Source: Sphagnum magellanicum (lineage: Eukaryota; Streptophyta; Sphagnopsida; Sphagnales; Sphagnaceae). From it: a DNA stretch of 64,000 nucleotides. The position numbers and the translations under genes are program-made. Shown here piece after piece: positions 24,146-37,162 of this stretch. The notes beneath the pieces were generated by a model. It was not told the origin of the DNA. It worked only from the letters and a program-made list of their open reading frames with translations, and did not search any database. The DNA is taken from positions 10,632,146-10,696,145 of the forward strand of contig CM038921.1 in assembly GCA_021904315.1 (NCBI GenBank). Direction: 5' to 3'. Position 1 is the first letter of the stretch. Each line of letters opens with the position of its first letter.

Positions 24146-24298
24146 ATCTATGAAGGAAGGTAGTTTGTTTATCAAAGTCCTGTAAAGCTTTATTAAAAAA
24201 ACACACCATAGATTAGGAAATCTATGGTTATTTTGTTTTGTTTTGTTATGAGATCCAAACACTTCTAAGGCCGAAACAAACTTCCTTCCTTCATAGAT
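24146..24298. mobile_element. 153-bp MITE with 25-bp inverted ends
   Basis: The left end atctatgaaggaaggtagtt and the right end aacttccttccttcatagat pair over 25 bp with one mismatch. The centre holds its own hairpin (ccatagatt agg aaatctatgg near 24206-24228). There is no coding content. The target duplication is unclear. Confidence 0.7.
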
Positions 24299-24584
24299 TT
24301 AACACTTGGGCCAATGGCACAGGCCACACTAGTTTCAATGAAGGTAAAAGAAAATGTAATTGTGAAATATCAAGAGGAGGGTTCGGTTAAATTGGAAATA
24401 CATGGTGATTAGCATGGTAAGCCCAAGTAGATCCTTCACTTATGCAAGAAATGTTTCTATAGTGGACTCCACATGACCCTACTAGAGAAGGTAGGGTTAC
24501 CAAACTTTGGCTCCTTTTTGAGTGCATCACAATGTCTCTCTGCCTTGAAGGACAGAATCAATAAAGGCTAGTGCACAATTGTCA

Positions 24585-25010
24585 TCCCAGTTTTGCATTT
24601 AATGCACAAGGTTCGAAATGAATTATAGTAGCTGTACAGGTAGGAGCAGTGAAAACATATGCAGCAGCAGTGGAGGCGCTCAGGAAAAAAGAAAGACAAG
24701 GATGTAACTCAGAAAACCGTCAAATATGATGGTTTTCTGAGTTTCACGCCCGGTTGAATGCTAATGTACTGTTTTTCAGGTTTTTTTTTTTTGGGAATTT
24801 CATCCTGTTTATGACCAAACTCAGGCTACTGGTGCTGTCTTTTCCTGACTTTAGGGATATCCCTATTAGTGTGATCCGAGAAGTGACCCTGTCTTTAGGC
24901 CCTAGTTTGACCCTGTGATATTTGTTTCATCCCCAATTTGAGTGTATCAGGAAATTTGATTGAAATTGGGGTATCAAATTAAGGTGAGAAAACTAGTTTG
25001 GTCCCCCACC
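24585..25010 (+). repeat. dispersed repeat with GCATTTAATGCAC and AACTAGTTTGGTCCC
   Basis: It shares long collinear text with the inverted segment at 52430-52625 (gcatttaatgcacaaggtt.., gtacaggtaggagcagtgaa.., gtggaggcgctca..) and shorter text with the 900-bp element at 15005-15904. Its right part contains aaactagtttggtccc, the core of the 94-bp array at 37 kb. It is a transposable-element remnant without recognisable ends. Confidence 0.55.
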
Positions 25011-25393
25011 TTTGTTTTTTTCTCTCTACTGTTTTCATCCTGACTTCTCATGTCGTCTCCAGTTTTTAGCTTTTGCCAATGTCCAAGTGTAAATTGACAA
25101 TTTTTGTCCAAGGACATTCCAAAAAGTTTTGTTAAACTCATAATCTGGTAGTACTAACTCTTTTAGCTTTTAAGTTCGTTGCAAGCACAAGATCTTCCTA
25201 GATGTTGATTTGGGAGTCAACTAGTGAAACATATTTGATGAAACCTCCCGAAGAACCTTCGCCTAGATAAAAAGACAAGTGCATTGTCTTTCTCACCCAA
25301 AAGCCTCACTCGATTGGGTTCACTTAAATCTCATGCCCTTTCTTGGTCGAACTTTCATTCTTGAAATTCTTTCACACATGACTTTCCTAGCCT

Positions 25394-25664
25394 CGGGGAG
25401 GACACTTAACATAAAGTTTGGGATCTATGTGCATCAAACAACCATTGTAAGGGGTATTAAATAAAAGTTCAACCTATTTTTTGTCATCCTATTATTATCT
25501 AATTTTTTAATATGTACATATTAAAACCATCTTGTATGAATTATAATCCATTATTTTAAATTATTGCATACTTTATGCTATAATTAAATTGATTATTTGA
25601 ATAAAATATACCCTATATTTTTATTCACATATTTTTTATTTTCTTTTACTAGTGTCCTCACGCT
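25394..25664. mobile_element. MITE, GAGGACACT-ended family, copy A
   Basis: It starts ggggaggacact..aaagtttgggatctatgtgcatcaaacaa and ends ..tactagtgtcctcacgc, so GAGGACACT pairs with AGTGTCCTC. It aligns along its length with copy B at 29006-29350. It is AT-rich inside with no coding sequence. The two copies are in direct orientation 3.6 kb apart, but their inverted ends argue against their being long terminal repeats of one element. Confidence 0.55.
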
Positions 25665-25669
25665 CCTAA

Positions 25670-28600
25670 CAAAACACCCAAACTCAAGGTGAAAACTAGA
25701 GAACTATTGATTTTGGTTGTTTCAAAAGTCTCAAAGAAACCATGGTTACATGTTAAATTGGATTATTTGATTTATTGAGAACCATGGTCATGAATATTTG
25801 GTATTGCCTTGATAACTAAAAGGTGGCATGTTCCAATTATGGTTGGTTTTGGGTTTTAAGCCAGGTTTGGGTTTTAAGAACTAGGTTTGTGGTTCCCTAT
25901 GCAAGAAGATCCACTAGAAGAACCACCTTGGGTTAGGCAATCATTTCTAGAGCTTGTTTCACAAGGTTTAGTTTTGAGTAGACCTATTGTGGTTTATAGA
26001 AAATGAGGGTATTAGAACTCCCATTTTCATTAACAATTATGGTTTGCAAAAAAAAGAAGGTAATAAATTTCCCATATTTAAGGTCAAGAGTGTTGACAAC
26101 ACACTCAATTATGTCTATGAAATGAATGTATTACAAAATATTTGAATTAATGTAATTCCTAGCCCTTTTATGATAATATAATAAGTACGTTAGATGCAAG
26201 TATTGCACATTTTCATATGCTTTAAAGGAGGACAAGGAAATTGGAGGAAATTGAAAGCTTTCTTGAGAAGTTACAATGGAACAACATCAATCTATTCTTA
26301 ATTTTAATAATTGCCCAACACTAATATACATTGTAATTTGATATTAACATAATGTATGGCATGGGGGGCACCTATGCCTTGTGTTATTGACCTTTGCAAA
26401 AATTATAAATTTCATTGTATTATTGTGGATTTATAGAAAAGTTTTAGTGCATTTTCATACAAGGTAGTACATTATGAGGTTTTCAAGTCTTTTTTATTCA
26501 TTCTTGTCAACATTTGTTGAGGACTTGAACTTCTTGCTTTGCATTGTAACAATTTGCTTATCAATCTAGAACTCCTGAAGTTCACTTCTAAATTTTTTTT
26601 TATCATATTTCATGTCCTTGACAATTTCATAATATCTTATAGTCATCCTTTGTTGATCTACAATGTATTGCACAAGAAAAATAAAATGCTACTACTACAT
26701 ATCATACTTAAAACTAATGGACACAAGATACTTCTCAAAAGTTCTTGTTGAAAAAAAAAAAAGAAATTTTACTGATATTTGTTGTTGTTGTTGAGAATCA
26801 AACTCTCAACTTCTGAAAATTGGTTTATTGTCCCAACTACTACAAATCCACAACTCGAGGTGTATTTTACATATTTATTCTTCAACTATTGAAATCATGA
26901 AATTTCAAATTTCAAATAGTCGAACTTCATTCTTTTAAATAAATAAATATATGACAAAGAAGTGTCGATTATTATTCATAAGCACAATATTAGATATTGG
27001 GGAATGTTTTCTACATTATTTGAAACATTGATATTACAAATCATTTTTGAATTGTAGTCAATTGTTATGACCACTATAGTAGCTTTACCAACCATGAGTT
27101 CTTGCAATTCGTACCTATCCTATAATCAAATCTACCTAAATCCTCTTGTTGATGGATGCTAATGTGGTTACACCACAAAAATGAAAAAGAAAAAACCTTG
27201 TTGTAAACATGTGGAATTTTTTCTTTAAATTATAAATTCATACAATAAATGTCAACTTGGGTGCCAATAAACATAACACTAACAAAGTTTCCAGTTTGTT
27301 TAATGATGGGTCAATCAAAGTGGCCCATACCCCCCACCCCAAAACACTTTGGGATACATAACATCTAATTAAGTTGTTTCATATGAATCACAATACGTAC
27401 CCAAGCTCTTGTAAAAGACTTGGCCAAAAACATATGTTGATGAACAAAGTTAAAAATGGAAATTCAACCCAAACAATGAGGTGGGGCAACATGCACCCAA
27501 ATTATTTTCCAATTACACCATAGTTAGTTCCCTATCCATTGACAACTATGTTGGCTTCTATTGTATATATCTAGGTTAAAGGGAAACACTTTTACACTAC
27601 CTCATTCATAGTAATAGCTTTTACTTTAGGAGCATTAGATTTATTACTTTTTTTTTGTGTAATACAATCAAAGTGGCCCATTACAAACTAAAAAAATAAA
27701 CATTGAAATTTGGGATGTAGTCACAAATAAGTATATAATCCTTAGAGGTATTTGATATATAACAGTTACCTTGCTGAAAACATTTACATGAAACTGTGTA
27801 ATTGTAGAAAATTATTGACATGATGGGTAGATGTTATTCACCTAGTTTCTACATGTGATAGGTATATGTGTATTTAGATTTACCCTCCCAATTATTTTTG
27901 ACATAGTTTAACCTCTATGGTTAGATTGGGTGAATCAACACTCACATTAATACCACACCACAAGAAAACACACCCAATTTTTTTTTAATTACTTGTAAAG
28001 TTAATCTAGAAAACGTCCTATTCTAAGGTTAATAAATCAAGCTCTATGGAGTCTAAATTTAGCATTTGCCTAGTTAAACACATTTATCTATTAAGGAAGG
28101 TTACTTGTTTGTTTTGTTTGTCATATTGAACCCTATCGTCACATTCTTGGTACCATTGGAAAGCCCTTGATGAATAGGGGTGCATGAGGTGGTTTGGGAA
28201 TGTTTAAACTTACAATTATTGAATATTGAACAATATTTTCAAAAGGCAATCAATAAAATCAAATTTTATTATTTTTCAAAAATTGGGGCTTGTTCTTCAT
28301 AATGTTGGAAAACCTTTAACAATTAGGATTTATTGGAGGCAATTTTGTAATTTTTAGAGCTAAATTATGGGAGATATTGAAATTTGAATAAAATCTATCA
28401 CTTTCAAATAATTTAAAACAATTTGTTCACAATTGGGTTTTATCTTCAAAATCATGTTCACATTTGGGCAAGTTGCATGGGCCACATTAGTAGCTAGTAT
28501 ATAATGAAAGGTTTCATTCAAAAGGGTGAAGGTGCTAATGTATTGTGGTTATTTGAATTTATAAAAAACCACATATTTTGGTTTATCAAATATTTCAAAA

Positions 28601-29005
28601 TCAAAGAAAATTGGTTTCAATTTTCTGAAAATTTTCATAATCAATGAACCGTTGGTCCCTATAATTCAATAATTGAATTATTTGTTCTTAGAAAGGATGA
28701 TAGTTCAAAATAAAAACATGTGGCATACTAATGGCTTGTAATTGATAAATGGGAATGTTTAGTAGATGTAAATAAATGAGGTTAGTAATCCATCCATTCT
28801 TTGTTTCAAGTATATAAAGGGTTGTGGGTGAAACTTTGAACATATATATTTCTTTTCATAATTTCATGTTGTTACTTTGTGTTAAGACTTAGCATAAGTT
28901 TATTTTGTAATGAACCTATGTTGTAATAAATTTATGTGTGTTTTAGATTATGGAAATGTCCACAAAAACAAACATATATGTTTTTTATGAATGTTTCTCA
29001 CAAAC
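25670..29005. other. AT-rich intergenic, nothing recognised
   Basis: Only short frames, A/T runs (for example 26751-26762) and a repeated phrase caatcaaagtggccca (27313 and 27668) are seen. No gene, RNA or element ends can be supported. Confidence 0.4.
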
Positions 29006-29350
29006 TTGGGAGGGGCGTTTAGGGTAAAGTTTGGGATTTATGTGTGTCAAACAACCATTTTTAGGGGGGAGGATTATATAATTGTCCAACCTATTTTTAT
29101 CACTCTATTATTATTTAATTTTCTAATACATTACATAGATTAAAGGCACTCTATATTTATTAAAATCCATTATTTTGGTTATTACATACCTTATATTACA
29201 ATTAGATTGATTATTAGAATAAATTGTACCCTATTTTGTAACTAATTAATCTATAATTTTTACTCAACAACCAATATATTGCATCCTATGTTTTTACTCA
29301 CATATTTTCTACTTTTTTTTATACTAGTGTCCCCCTCAAGTCCACAAAAC
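29006..29350. mobile_element. MITE, GAGGACACT-ended family, copy B
   Basis: It matches copy A: cttgggaggggcgtttagggtaaagtttgggatttatgtgtgtcaaacaacc at the left and ..actagtgtccccctcaag at the right. It is somewhat longer inside because of extra AT-rich text (tctataatttttactcaacaacc). Confidence 0.5.
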
Positions 29351-30767
29351 AAAAACCTTAGTCATGTGTGATGAGCTCCCCAATGGGTGTAACACACATA
29401 AGGACCAAGTTTTAAACATGGGGTGATCTTAGCTCAAAAATATCTTTCATCTCTTGTATTTTTCAAATGTTTTGTATGGTGTGTGAGTGTTGTGTGAGTC
29501 TTTCATTGGCAACCTACCTATGTGATAGCAGGGACTTAATTCAAAATTAAACCTCATACACCCAAACCCCTTTCTAGGTTAAAAATCCATCGCAACTCTA
29601 TGCTTCCATGACCCCCATTTAAGGTCCCCTAGAAAGTTTGTGAAAGCATCAATGTGAGCAACAAGGTTTGGAGTTGTCACCAAAAAGAAAATGCAATCTA
29701 ATGCAACACTTGCTAAGATGAAATTATGCGACAAACTGATTCTGTGAAATTTTGTAGAAATACATAGCAATAGAATAACATTGAATTTATTAGCATCTAT
29801 TATATTAACAATAGTCATCTATGGACCATAAGGAATCAAATCATTCCAGCTTCTCTCTCTTGAGCCCACTAGTTTTGTCATGGCAATTCACACTCTAGTT
29901 CACAATCTCAAAAGATGAAATCCACATTGATTCCCACATATTGATCCCTAAAAGTTGGACAAAAAGAAAATGAGAACCTAAACTTCCCAATGCTGATATG
30001 TCTTGATAAGTCACACATAATTTCTCTTCAAAGCTCCCATAGATGTGAGTACTCCTTCCCATCAACAAATAACCCATGGTATCCCCAAAAACATGACATT
30101 TCTTTCTACCACAAACCAAATTGCTATGAAGACCACTTTTGAAACCCCCTTAAATCTTCATCACTTTCCTTAATTTGTCCTTAAACTATGCATCTAACCT
30201 GTTTACCTTTTGAGAAAGAGATATGGTGCAACAAAGATACAAAAACCCTCTACCGAAAAGCTCCCAAAGTTGTTAGGGGGCATTCATCCCTCACCAACAC
30301 TATTGATAGGCTGATTCTTCCAAACTCCAAACACAAAGACCCACACACCCCAACTTGAAAGCTTCAAAAGTACACTCCTAAAAACACCAAATGTCTGACC
30401 TAGAAAACTCAGCTTCTCAACATCAAAAGCTCCTCCTTATATGGCAAGGTCTGCCCTTCATAGCACACCATGTCCAAAAACAATGCAAAACACCAAATTG
30501 ATCAACGTTGAGTGCCGTCCACACCATGCAGAGTGCAAAACAGAGCTCATCACCTCCAAATAACAAACAATCACAAAAATTGAAAGAAAACATCTAAAGA
30601 ATGGCAACAACCTCTAAGCTTCATGATTATCAACGGTCCCTTCTTTTGGCACTCTCTGCCAGTCCAAATCCCCGGAGCACTTCATCCATTAGGTCATCTC
30701 TTCACCCAAATTCACATTTGGGCTTTGTTCACACTGCGAAAACTCAGACATAGGTCTAAGTCACAGA
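29351..30767. other. intergenic with unassigned open frames
   Basis: Two consecutive minus-strand frames (29579-29818 and 29895-30119, with 'CHVFGDTMGYLLMGRSTHIYGSFEEKLCVTYQDISALGSLG' cut by stops) have protein-like composition but match no family I recognise. They could be a gene or retroelement relic. Nothing else is seen. Confidence 0.3.
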
Positions 30768-30775
30768 GTCTGGAC

Positions 30776-31117
30776 CAGTGTTATTTGGTTATCACAAACA
30801 TGAATAGACCCGGCAGTTATCAGGGTGGTTCTTAGGGCTCCTAACTGCAGTTCTCAGAAAAATCAACAAACCAGTTTTGATATTTAACCCCAGTTTCAGA
30901 AAATATGAAATCAAATAACTGCATTTATCTGTTGTTTCATGAAAACTGCAGTTCTTCAGGGGTTTTGAAATGACCAAAACCGGCGGTTCTTTGATTTTGT
31001 TGTCTTTTTTCAGAAGACCAGAACCAGTAAAGTAGTTCTGTGATTCTGAAGTGTTTTAAAGAACTGGCCGAAGGTTATAAGTTATTATTACCAGAATCAA
31101 ATACCCACCCAACACTG
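30776..31117. mobile_element. hAT-like MITE with imperfect 8-bp target duplication
   Basis: The ends are CAGTGTT.. and ..CCCAACACTG. The flanking octamers GTCTGGAC (30768-30775) and GTCTGCAT (31118-31125) agree at six of eight positions, as expected for an aged hAT target duplication. The interior repeats forms of ggttctt and aaaactgcagttctt in both orientations and has no open frame of note. Confidence 0.65.
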
Positions 31118-31185
31118 GTCTGCATGGCAGACAATCATGGCACATACATAATTGGGTAAGGCTGACAAAAAAATACAACTACTAA

Positions 31186-31551
31186 GAGCATCTCCACCGG
31201 TGCTCAGTATGTGACTCCAGACAGTAAAATTTATTGTGAAAAAGTCAAACTGTGCCGGTTTAGCTCAGGAAATTGGTCACCAAATTCGTGCGGCTTGCCG
31301 TGTCTGGTGAAAGTCGCAACACAGTTGTGCACCTCCAAAAAAAGTGTAATAAATTGGACCTGATTGCGGCTCAGTATTTCTGATTGGTCCATCATAATAA
31401 TTGGTCCGGGTGGTTTGCTATTAGTAGTTCCCACGTATATGCAGTTCCAGTTACAGTTTTATCGGTGGGGTTGCCAAAAAAAAAACACAGCTAAACTTAG
31501 ACATTTAATTTTATATCCAGAGTGACATACTGAGCACCGGTGGAGATGCTC
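31186..31551. mobile_element. complete GAGCATC-family MITE with perfect 27-bp inverted ends
   Basis: It starts GAGCATCTCCACCGGTGCTC at 31186 and ends with the exact reverse complement at 31551; identity extends 27 bp inward to ..AGTATGT. Flanks are TAA on the left and TAG on the right, close to the TWA duplication of PIF/Harbinger elements. It is non-coding. Identical ends suggest a younger insertion than the relatives at 421, 62705, 63012 and 63474. Confidence 0.85.
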
Positions 31552-31554
31552 TAG

Positions 31555-33520
31555 TGGTTTTGAAACACTGATCATCATCACCTGTAAATTACAATATCTC
31601 AAAATCATTGCAAGAAATTGCTGTCAAAAGACAATACCTATTCACCCCAGGACATTTTGAAATCCGGAATATGATGAAACGCTGCCAAACTGGAATAGGA
31701 TTGAACAGGGCCAAAGTTCAGCAACTAGTCTCTAACTGAAAGCCAAGTTGGAACTTCCATTTGTTTTCTAACTGTTCCACTGGTTCTTTCCCAGCATGCA
31801 GGGAACTTGGAAGGGCAGCAGGACTTGGACTTGTCTTCAACAAGTACAAGCTTGAGAAAATATGACTTTGTGAATTTTTGTCAAGTATGTAAAACCCAAG
31901 GCAACATGCTGGGATTATCATACTCCTTCCTTCCGGTGATCAGGGTACTAAAATTTTCTTCTTATGGCCTTTCATTGATCAGTACAAAATGTGGACAATC
32001 AGATACCCAACTAGCCACAATTTACAATAATGATCGTATTTTTTAATAGTTTGCAACAATTTTGACCTTTTTGAGTGAGTACCTATTTGCAACACTTTTG
32101 CTCTAATCTGTTGAAGCCCATGAGCTGAAGATGCAAGAAATGCTTTTGCTGCAGAGGCAATTGAACTGAACTGTAATCGAGAAGAAATTGTCAGGATTGT
32201 AAGAACAGAAAAAAAGTTGAGCTGCAAAAATACCATCAGAATTGAAATGAGTAACTGAATACAGGGCGGGTATCACTTTTTGGAAGGTGGGGGGGCACAG
32301 GCAGGTGAGGGTCTGATAACCAGAGGGTATCTGTTGGTAATGTTCCAAGAACCACCCACCCTAGAATGTCGGTGAGTGGTTCTTGGAATTAGCAAAAGAT
32401 ACCCACTGGTTATCAGACTGGATGTATACCCCCTTACCTGTCGGTTCTCAAAAATTGTTGCAAGAGCCCATGAAATTTTGGTATTGAACCTTGAACTAGG
32501 ACAGAAGCAGTGTTGGGTGGTTCTCACAATTAGCACTAGACACCCGCTGGTTATCAGCCTGGGTATATATACCCACTTACCTATTGTGTCTCAAAATGTC
32601 AAAGAACCGGCTTTGGTATATGACCATGGTTCTCAAAAAATATGAAAATGTCAAAGAACTGGTCATTCTTTATCAATTCTTTCATGCCTATTGTAAATTC
32701 TTTAAGGTTTGTGAAATAGCCAGAACTGACGGTTCTTTGATTATGGAATTATAATTAAAGAACCACAATTGATGCTGCTTTCAAAATTCAAAGGACCACA
32801 AAAGACTAGCCTCAAGGTCTTGTTTTTTGGAGAGGGGGCGTGTAACGTGAAGGCCATTGTGGGTATGGACATGGACAGTATTCCCCACATGAAAACGGTT
32901 GAGCTACATATCACAAGGATGGGAGAGGGTCTACATAATGTCTCTCATTGACCCAGTTGCACATGCTCCTACAGTTGCTAACTTGCTAGGCTACTGCCCA
33001 GACTTTGACATATTATAATTTTGTATATCATTTTTTCACAATTAGAGCAACCTTTGTTTTTAATGATCTGTGGCCAGATTTCTACTATAATTGTTTTCTG
33101 TTGCATGATGTGCTAGTAGGACTTCTAGGATGTAAATTGTCATGAATGTTATTGGATGAAAAAGTCAGATCCAATTGATGTCGTTATTAGTATTTCAAAT
33201 TTTCCTCTTGGAACCTTTAACTTCCAATGTCGAAATCTAGTATGTTCCCAAGGTCGTAAATTCTTCCAATGCAAATGGGCAAAATTAGTCTTTAGCTAAA
33301 AATTGGTTTGAATCACAAAAGTTTATAATCAATTCGACATTGGAAGCAACCAAATCCCTAAATGACTAAAACCTTGACTTGTTTTTTGTGATTCCTCATG
33401 TCAGCCTTAAAATGCTTGTCAATGTTGTAGACCTTAAGGAAACCATGGAAAAGCCAAACTCTTAATCAAATCCTCTATTGGATCCCCTAAGGAAGACTCT
33501 TACAATGATGAAGTTACAAC
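31555..33520. repeat. intergenic with clustered hAT-like MITE fragments (32270-32760)
   Basis: Between 32270 and 32760 the phrases ggttctca/ggttcttgg, ccactggttatcag and cagtgttgggtggttctca (32509) recur in tandem-like fashion, as remnants of the CAGTGTTGGG family inserted side by side. The flanks (31555-32260 and 32770-33520) show no gene that I can support. Confidence 0.45.
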
Positions 33521-33529
33521 CATCAATAA

Positions 33530-35378
33530 TGACTCTTGCATGTGTCCATGCATATGTGGTTGATGGCTAGATCAAATTATTAGTTTTGGTGTGAGTTGAT
33601 TGAATTGTTAATGGATTAGGTTTTAACAAGCTCACTAAAGTGATTATGAACTCTATGATGGAAGGTGGGGGAGTTAAGCAAGGAAGAGCTATCCAAGAAA
33701 CTTTTGTGCTCTGAGGGAAATGGAGTGAATGTGTTCCAAGGGTCCAAAATTAAAGTGACAAAACAAATCAAAGATTTTTTAGCCCCATTCTTGATGGGTG
33801 TTCATTGAGTTATTGATTACACTAACCTAGTAGTCCAATCCTAAAAGGATTTGGAACTCATTGCTAGATTGGAGCCTTCATGTTAAATATGAATGGCTAT
33901 TTCCATTATTCACCAAAAACAAATATGGAATTTCAGATATTTGTTTAGACTTTGAAAAGAAAGGGGAATAATATCCTCAAGAATGTGGAAAGGAGATGGA
34001 TGTTCATGTTGGAGCCTCTAAAGAAAATCATGGTAAAATATTGGCCTTTGCTTATGTTGATGCAAGTTGATTACATTACACCCTACATGCCCAATGTGAA
34101 TTCTTTTACATATGTTCTACAATTATGGATTTAAACCATGACGGTCTTTTGCTTTTACCTTTGTTTTGTAAATTCTTGTGTTGAACCATGATGTGCAAGT
34201 TCATTTCTTTAATTTTTGATGTCTAGAATGCACAAATGAACATAGTTGATACTCTTTTTCTAAACCTGAACTTTGCCAATGTTGAGTGACATTAATATTT
34301 TTAGGGTTTTTGTGATGTATGTGGCATGAAAATGATGGTGATGAACAAGTAAAGCTTCCTTTCATTTCTTTCTTGGAATTTCCAAATGCTAAAGATGAAC
34401 CATCAAAGACTTTTACTTTCATTTTTTTCTTGGGATTTCCAAATGCTTGTAATAAACTAGTAGAACTTACTTTCATTTTTTCTTGGGATTTTTGGATGTT
34501 GGTGATGAACCAACATAGTTTCCTTGAAATTTTTCTTGTGATTTCCAACTTCTAGTGATGAACCAACACAACTTCCTTGAATTATTTTTTTGGGATATCT
34601 AAATTCTTGTGATGAACCAAGCAAAGTTTCCTTTCATTTTTATTTGCAATTGATGAATGATTATCATTGTCCTTTCAATTTTTCTTGAGATTTCTAAATT
34701 CAACTCATGAACCATGGTGGTTAAGGTTTATAGTTGGTTTTTTTGTTTGGTGTAAATTTGTTGGATGTTAAGGGTTGTGGAAGGCTTGCTGACAAAATTG
34801 GATGTGTGGTTTCATGAGCATGCAATCACACATGCTATGGGGATTTATTATCCCCAATATTGGCTCCAAGTAGACATAAAGGTGACATTTCCTCGACATT
34901 TAGAAATGCTAATTTTTTTTGTTACAACCAACGTCCATATGGACTAGCCAAGGAGGTGAAATCTACCCCTATGGTTTTTGAGATTCTTTCAAATTGGCAT
35001 TTGGATGTTCAACAAGGCATATTTAAATTAACCCAATGTGATTCAAGCCATGATAGAAATTGTGGCCCTTGCATTTGACAAGACCAACCCAGTCATTGTC
35101 AATCCTCTCATACATATGTGGCAAGTGATCCATGCATCACAATTGTTGTCACATGCTTTTCTTGAATACTTAAAGGTGGTGAAGATTGTCATGGTTCACG
35201 CACTTGGATCTATTAAAAACAAACAATGTCTTAATTTTGTTGCTTTCTTGAAAAACAAAGTGCACAATTGTTTGAATAATCATTTGCACCAGGTTGTCTC
35301 TCTGAATGCACAAAAGTTTTTCTCACTTGGCACCTTCCATACAAGGCTACATATGAGATGTGGTCACATGTTCAATTA
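33530..35378 (+). pseudogene. hAT-related transposase-derived pseudogene, second family
   Basis: Reading the plus strand across frames gives, in order, 'HVYVVDGWIKLL' (about 33540), 'NVFQGSKIKVTKQIKDFLAPFLMGVH' (about 33730-33808), 'YFHYSPKTNMEF' (about 33900), 'ILKNVERRWMFML' (about 33970-34010), 'YPQYWLQ..TFPRHLEML' (about 34850-34910) and 'VVKIVMVHALGSIKNKQCLNFVAFL' (about 35175-35250). The last is the C-terminal dimerisation-type region, ending near 35378. I recognise this as the hAT-derived zinc-finger-862-like family known from many plants, from memory only. Stops and frame changes break it throughout (for example after GVH and after EFQIFV). It differs from the two hAT fossils at 13.6 and 20.7 kb. 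Confidence 0.7.
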
Positions 35379-35379
35379 G

Positions 35380-37160
35380 CAAATGGCCAAGGCTGTTATG
35401 CTTGAATTTTGAATTTTGCTGGTTTTTTGTGCCCCCTTCTCAATTTCCTTGTTGAATAGCACTTCCTTCAATTCCATCAATTGGTTTCTATCAATTCCAC
35501 ACAAGTAGTACAACAATCTTCAGTACATGTATGTGACCATAACCATTCTCACTGACATGTCTCTCCCTCATTGGACCTCCACAGCCGCAGTTATATCACA
35601 TATTAAGCTGCCAATATATCATTGTATGTGTGGATGAGAGAACTGATCAATATCCAGATAATTCTGTTATGCCTCTACATGCCAAGCAAGTCACCTAAGA
35701 ATGTAAAGTACAGTGATTATGTTACGTAACGAGCTAGCTCAAACTGCCTGGTTATGAGGAATAGTCTTCAGTGCTAGCTAGTGCATGTCGACTCCTTTGG
35801 CCCTAAAAAGGTCGCCTCTGGCAGGATACCCAGCTCAGAGTTGTTGTCCTGATATAAGCAGGTCTACTGACAAATTATGATTGAAGCATACTCTGATTCT
35901 AGAAGCCCACATAAATCACAACTGCAGAAGGGATTGCAAGGATTGCAAGGGTGGTGTGAGCTTTTATGCAGCAGCTTCTAGAGCTGACTTCTGGTGCATA
36001 ATCCTCATGCGCACTGGGGGAGCAAATTGTGAAGTAATCTAATTTGCCAGCATTGTCAACCAGCCGGGATGTGGGTGTCCACCCTGATGAGCAAGCATGA
36101 GAACCAAATTCCTTTCCAAGAGTTCCAACTACAAAAAATTCTTAGCAAATACTTAGGCTGGTGGTGGTACTTACTACTTACCCATTTGAAAATTTCCATC
36201 AAATTCAAGTTGGAGGTCAGGACTCAGGTAGAGGGGGCACATTTTTTCAGACCTTGTAAAATCAAGGGTGATTGATCAATCCCCAAGGCATAATAAGGAG
36301 GGGACCAAAGCAATTTTGGCTGCCTTTCTTTTGTTTCCTTCTCTCGCTTGCAACCATCTGGGCCGGTTATCAATTTATTTTGAAATTTTATACCCATCAG
36401 TTATCACCACTCTCAAGCTAGTACCCATCAGTTGTCAATTAGCTCAGGTTTTTTTTTTTTTTGTATTAACCGTTGATTATCAGTAAGGGGATCAGTTCTC
36501 AAATACCCACCTTGAGAACTGCCGGTTTTAATACCTAGGTAAGGTAGGCTATAGGGTTATTTTTTATTTTCATTTGTAAAAAAAAAATTATGCTTTTGTG
36601 TTTCCTACCCTGAACATGTTTAGGGTTTTAGGACTGAAGCTTACCTAGATGAAATTCCGACCATCTGGGTAAGTTATTAAAAATTGAAAATTCAATACCC
36701 AACTGGTAGGTTATTTACCGGTTTTTCAAAAGATATCAATAACCACTGACTGGTAACTTTTATTGATACCCACACCCACCCAGCACCTTGCTGGTAACCC
36801 AGGTCAAAACTCAATAACTCACCAACACAACTGGCATGAAGCTTAAATTATTGACATGACCCTTAGGGGTCACCCTCCAGGTCATAGGGTGACCCAGGGT
36901 GTACTGAACCCAACCTCCAGTCAGAACTCCAAGTCAGAGTTCATTGCTTTTGGCTCCTCATTTTAGCCAACAATTGCTCACATTACCTTAAAGTCCCCAT
37001 AATTATTGGGGACAAGAAGCCCCAGTTTCACCCAGATAGGGATGAAAGAAACAGGGCGACAAAATGTTACAAAAGGAAATTAACATGGTGGTGCAAAACT
37101 AGTCGGTGCAAAAATTAGTTTCTCACCGTGTTATTTCCTTTTATATCTATTGCAACAAAA
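35380..37160. other. intergenic with CAGTGTTGGG-family fragments
   Basis: 35400-36050 is less AT-rich and looks unique but has no recognised coding motif. 36350-36840 holds fragments with ggttatca, ccaactggtaggttat and cacccacccagcacc, related to the hAT-like MITEs. 36880-37150 leads into the tandem array. Confidence 0.4.
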
Positions 37161-37162
37161 TG

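Noticed and set aside
25394-29350. LTR retrotransposon with the two similar repeats as LTRs
   Set aside because: Each repeat has its own inverted ends (GAGGACACT..AGTGTCCTC), internal sequence shows no gag/pol motifs, and the copies differ in length; two MITE copies explain it better.
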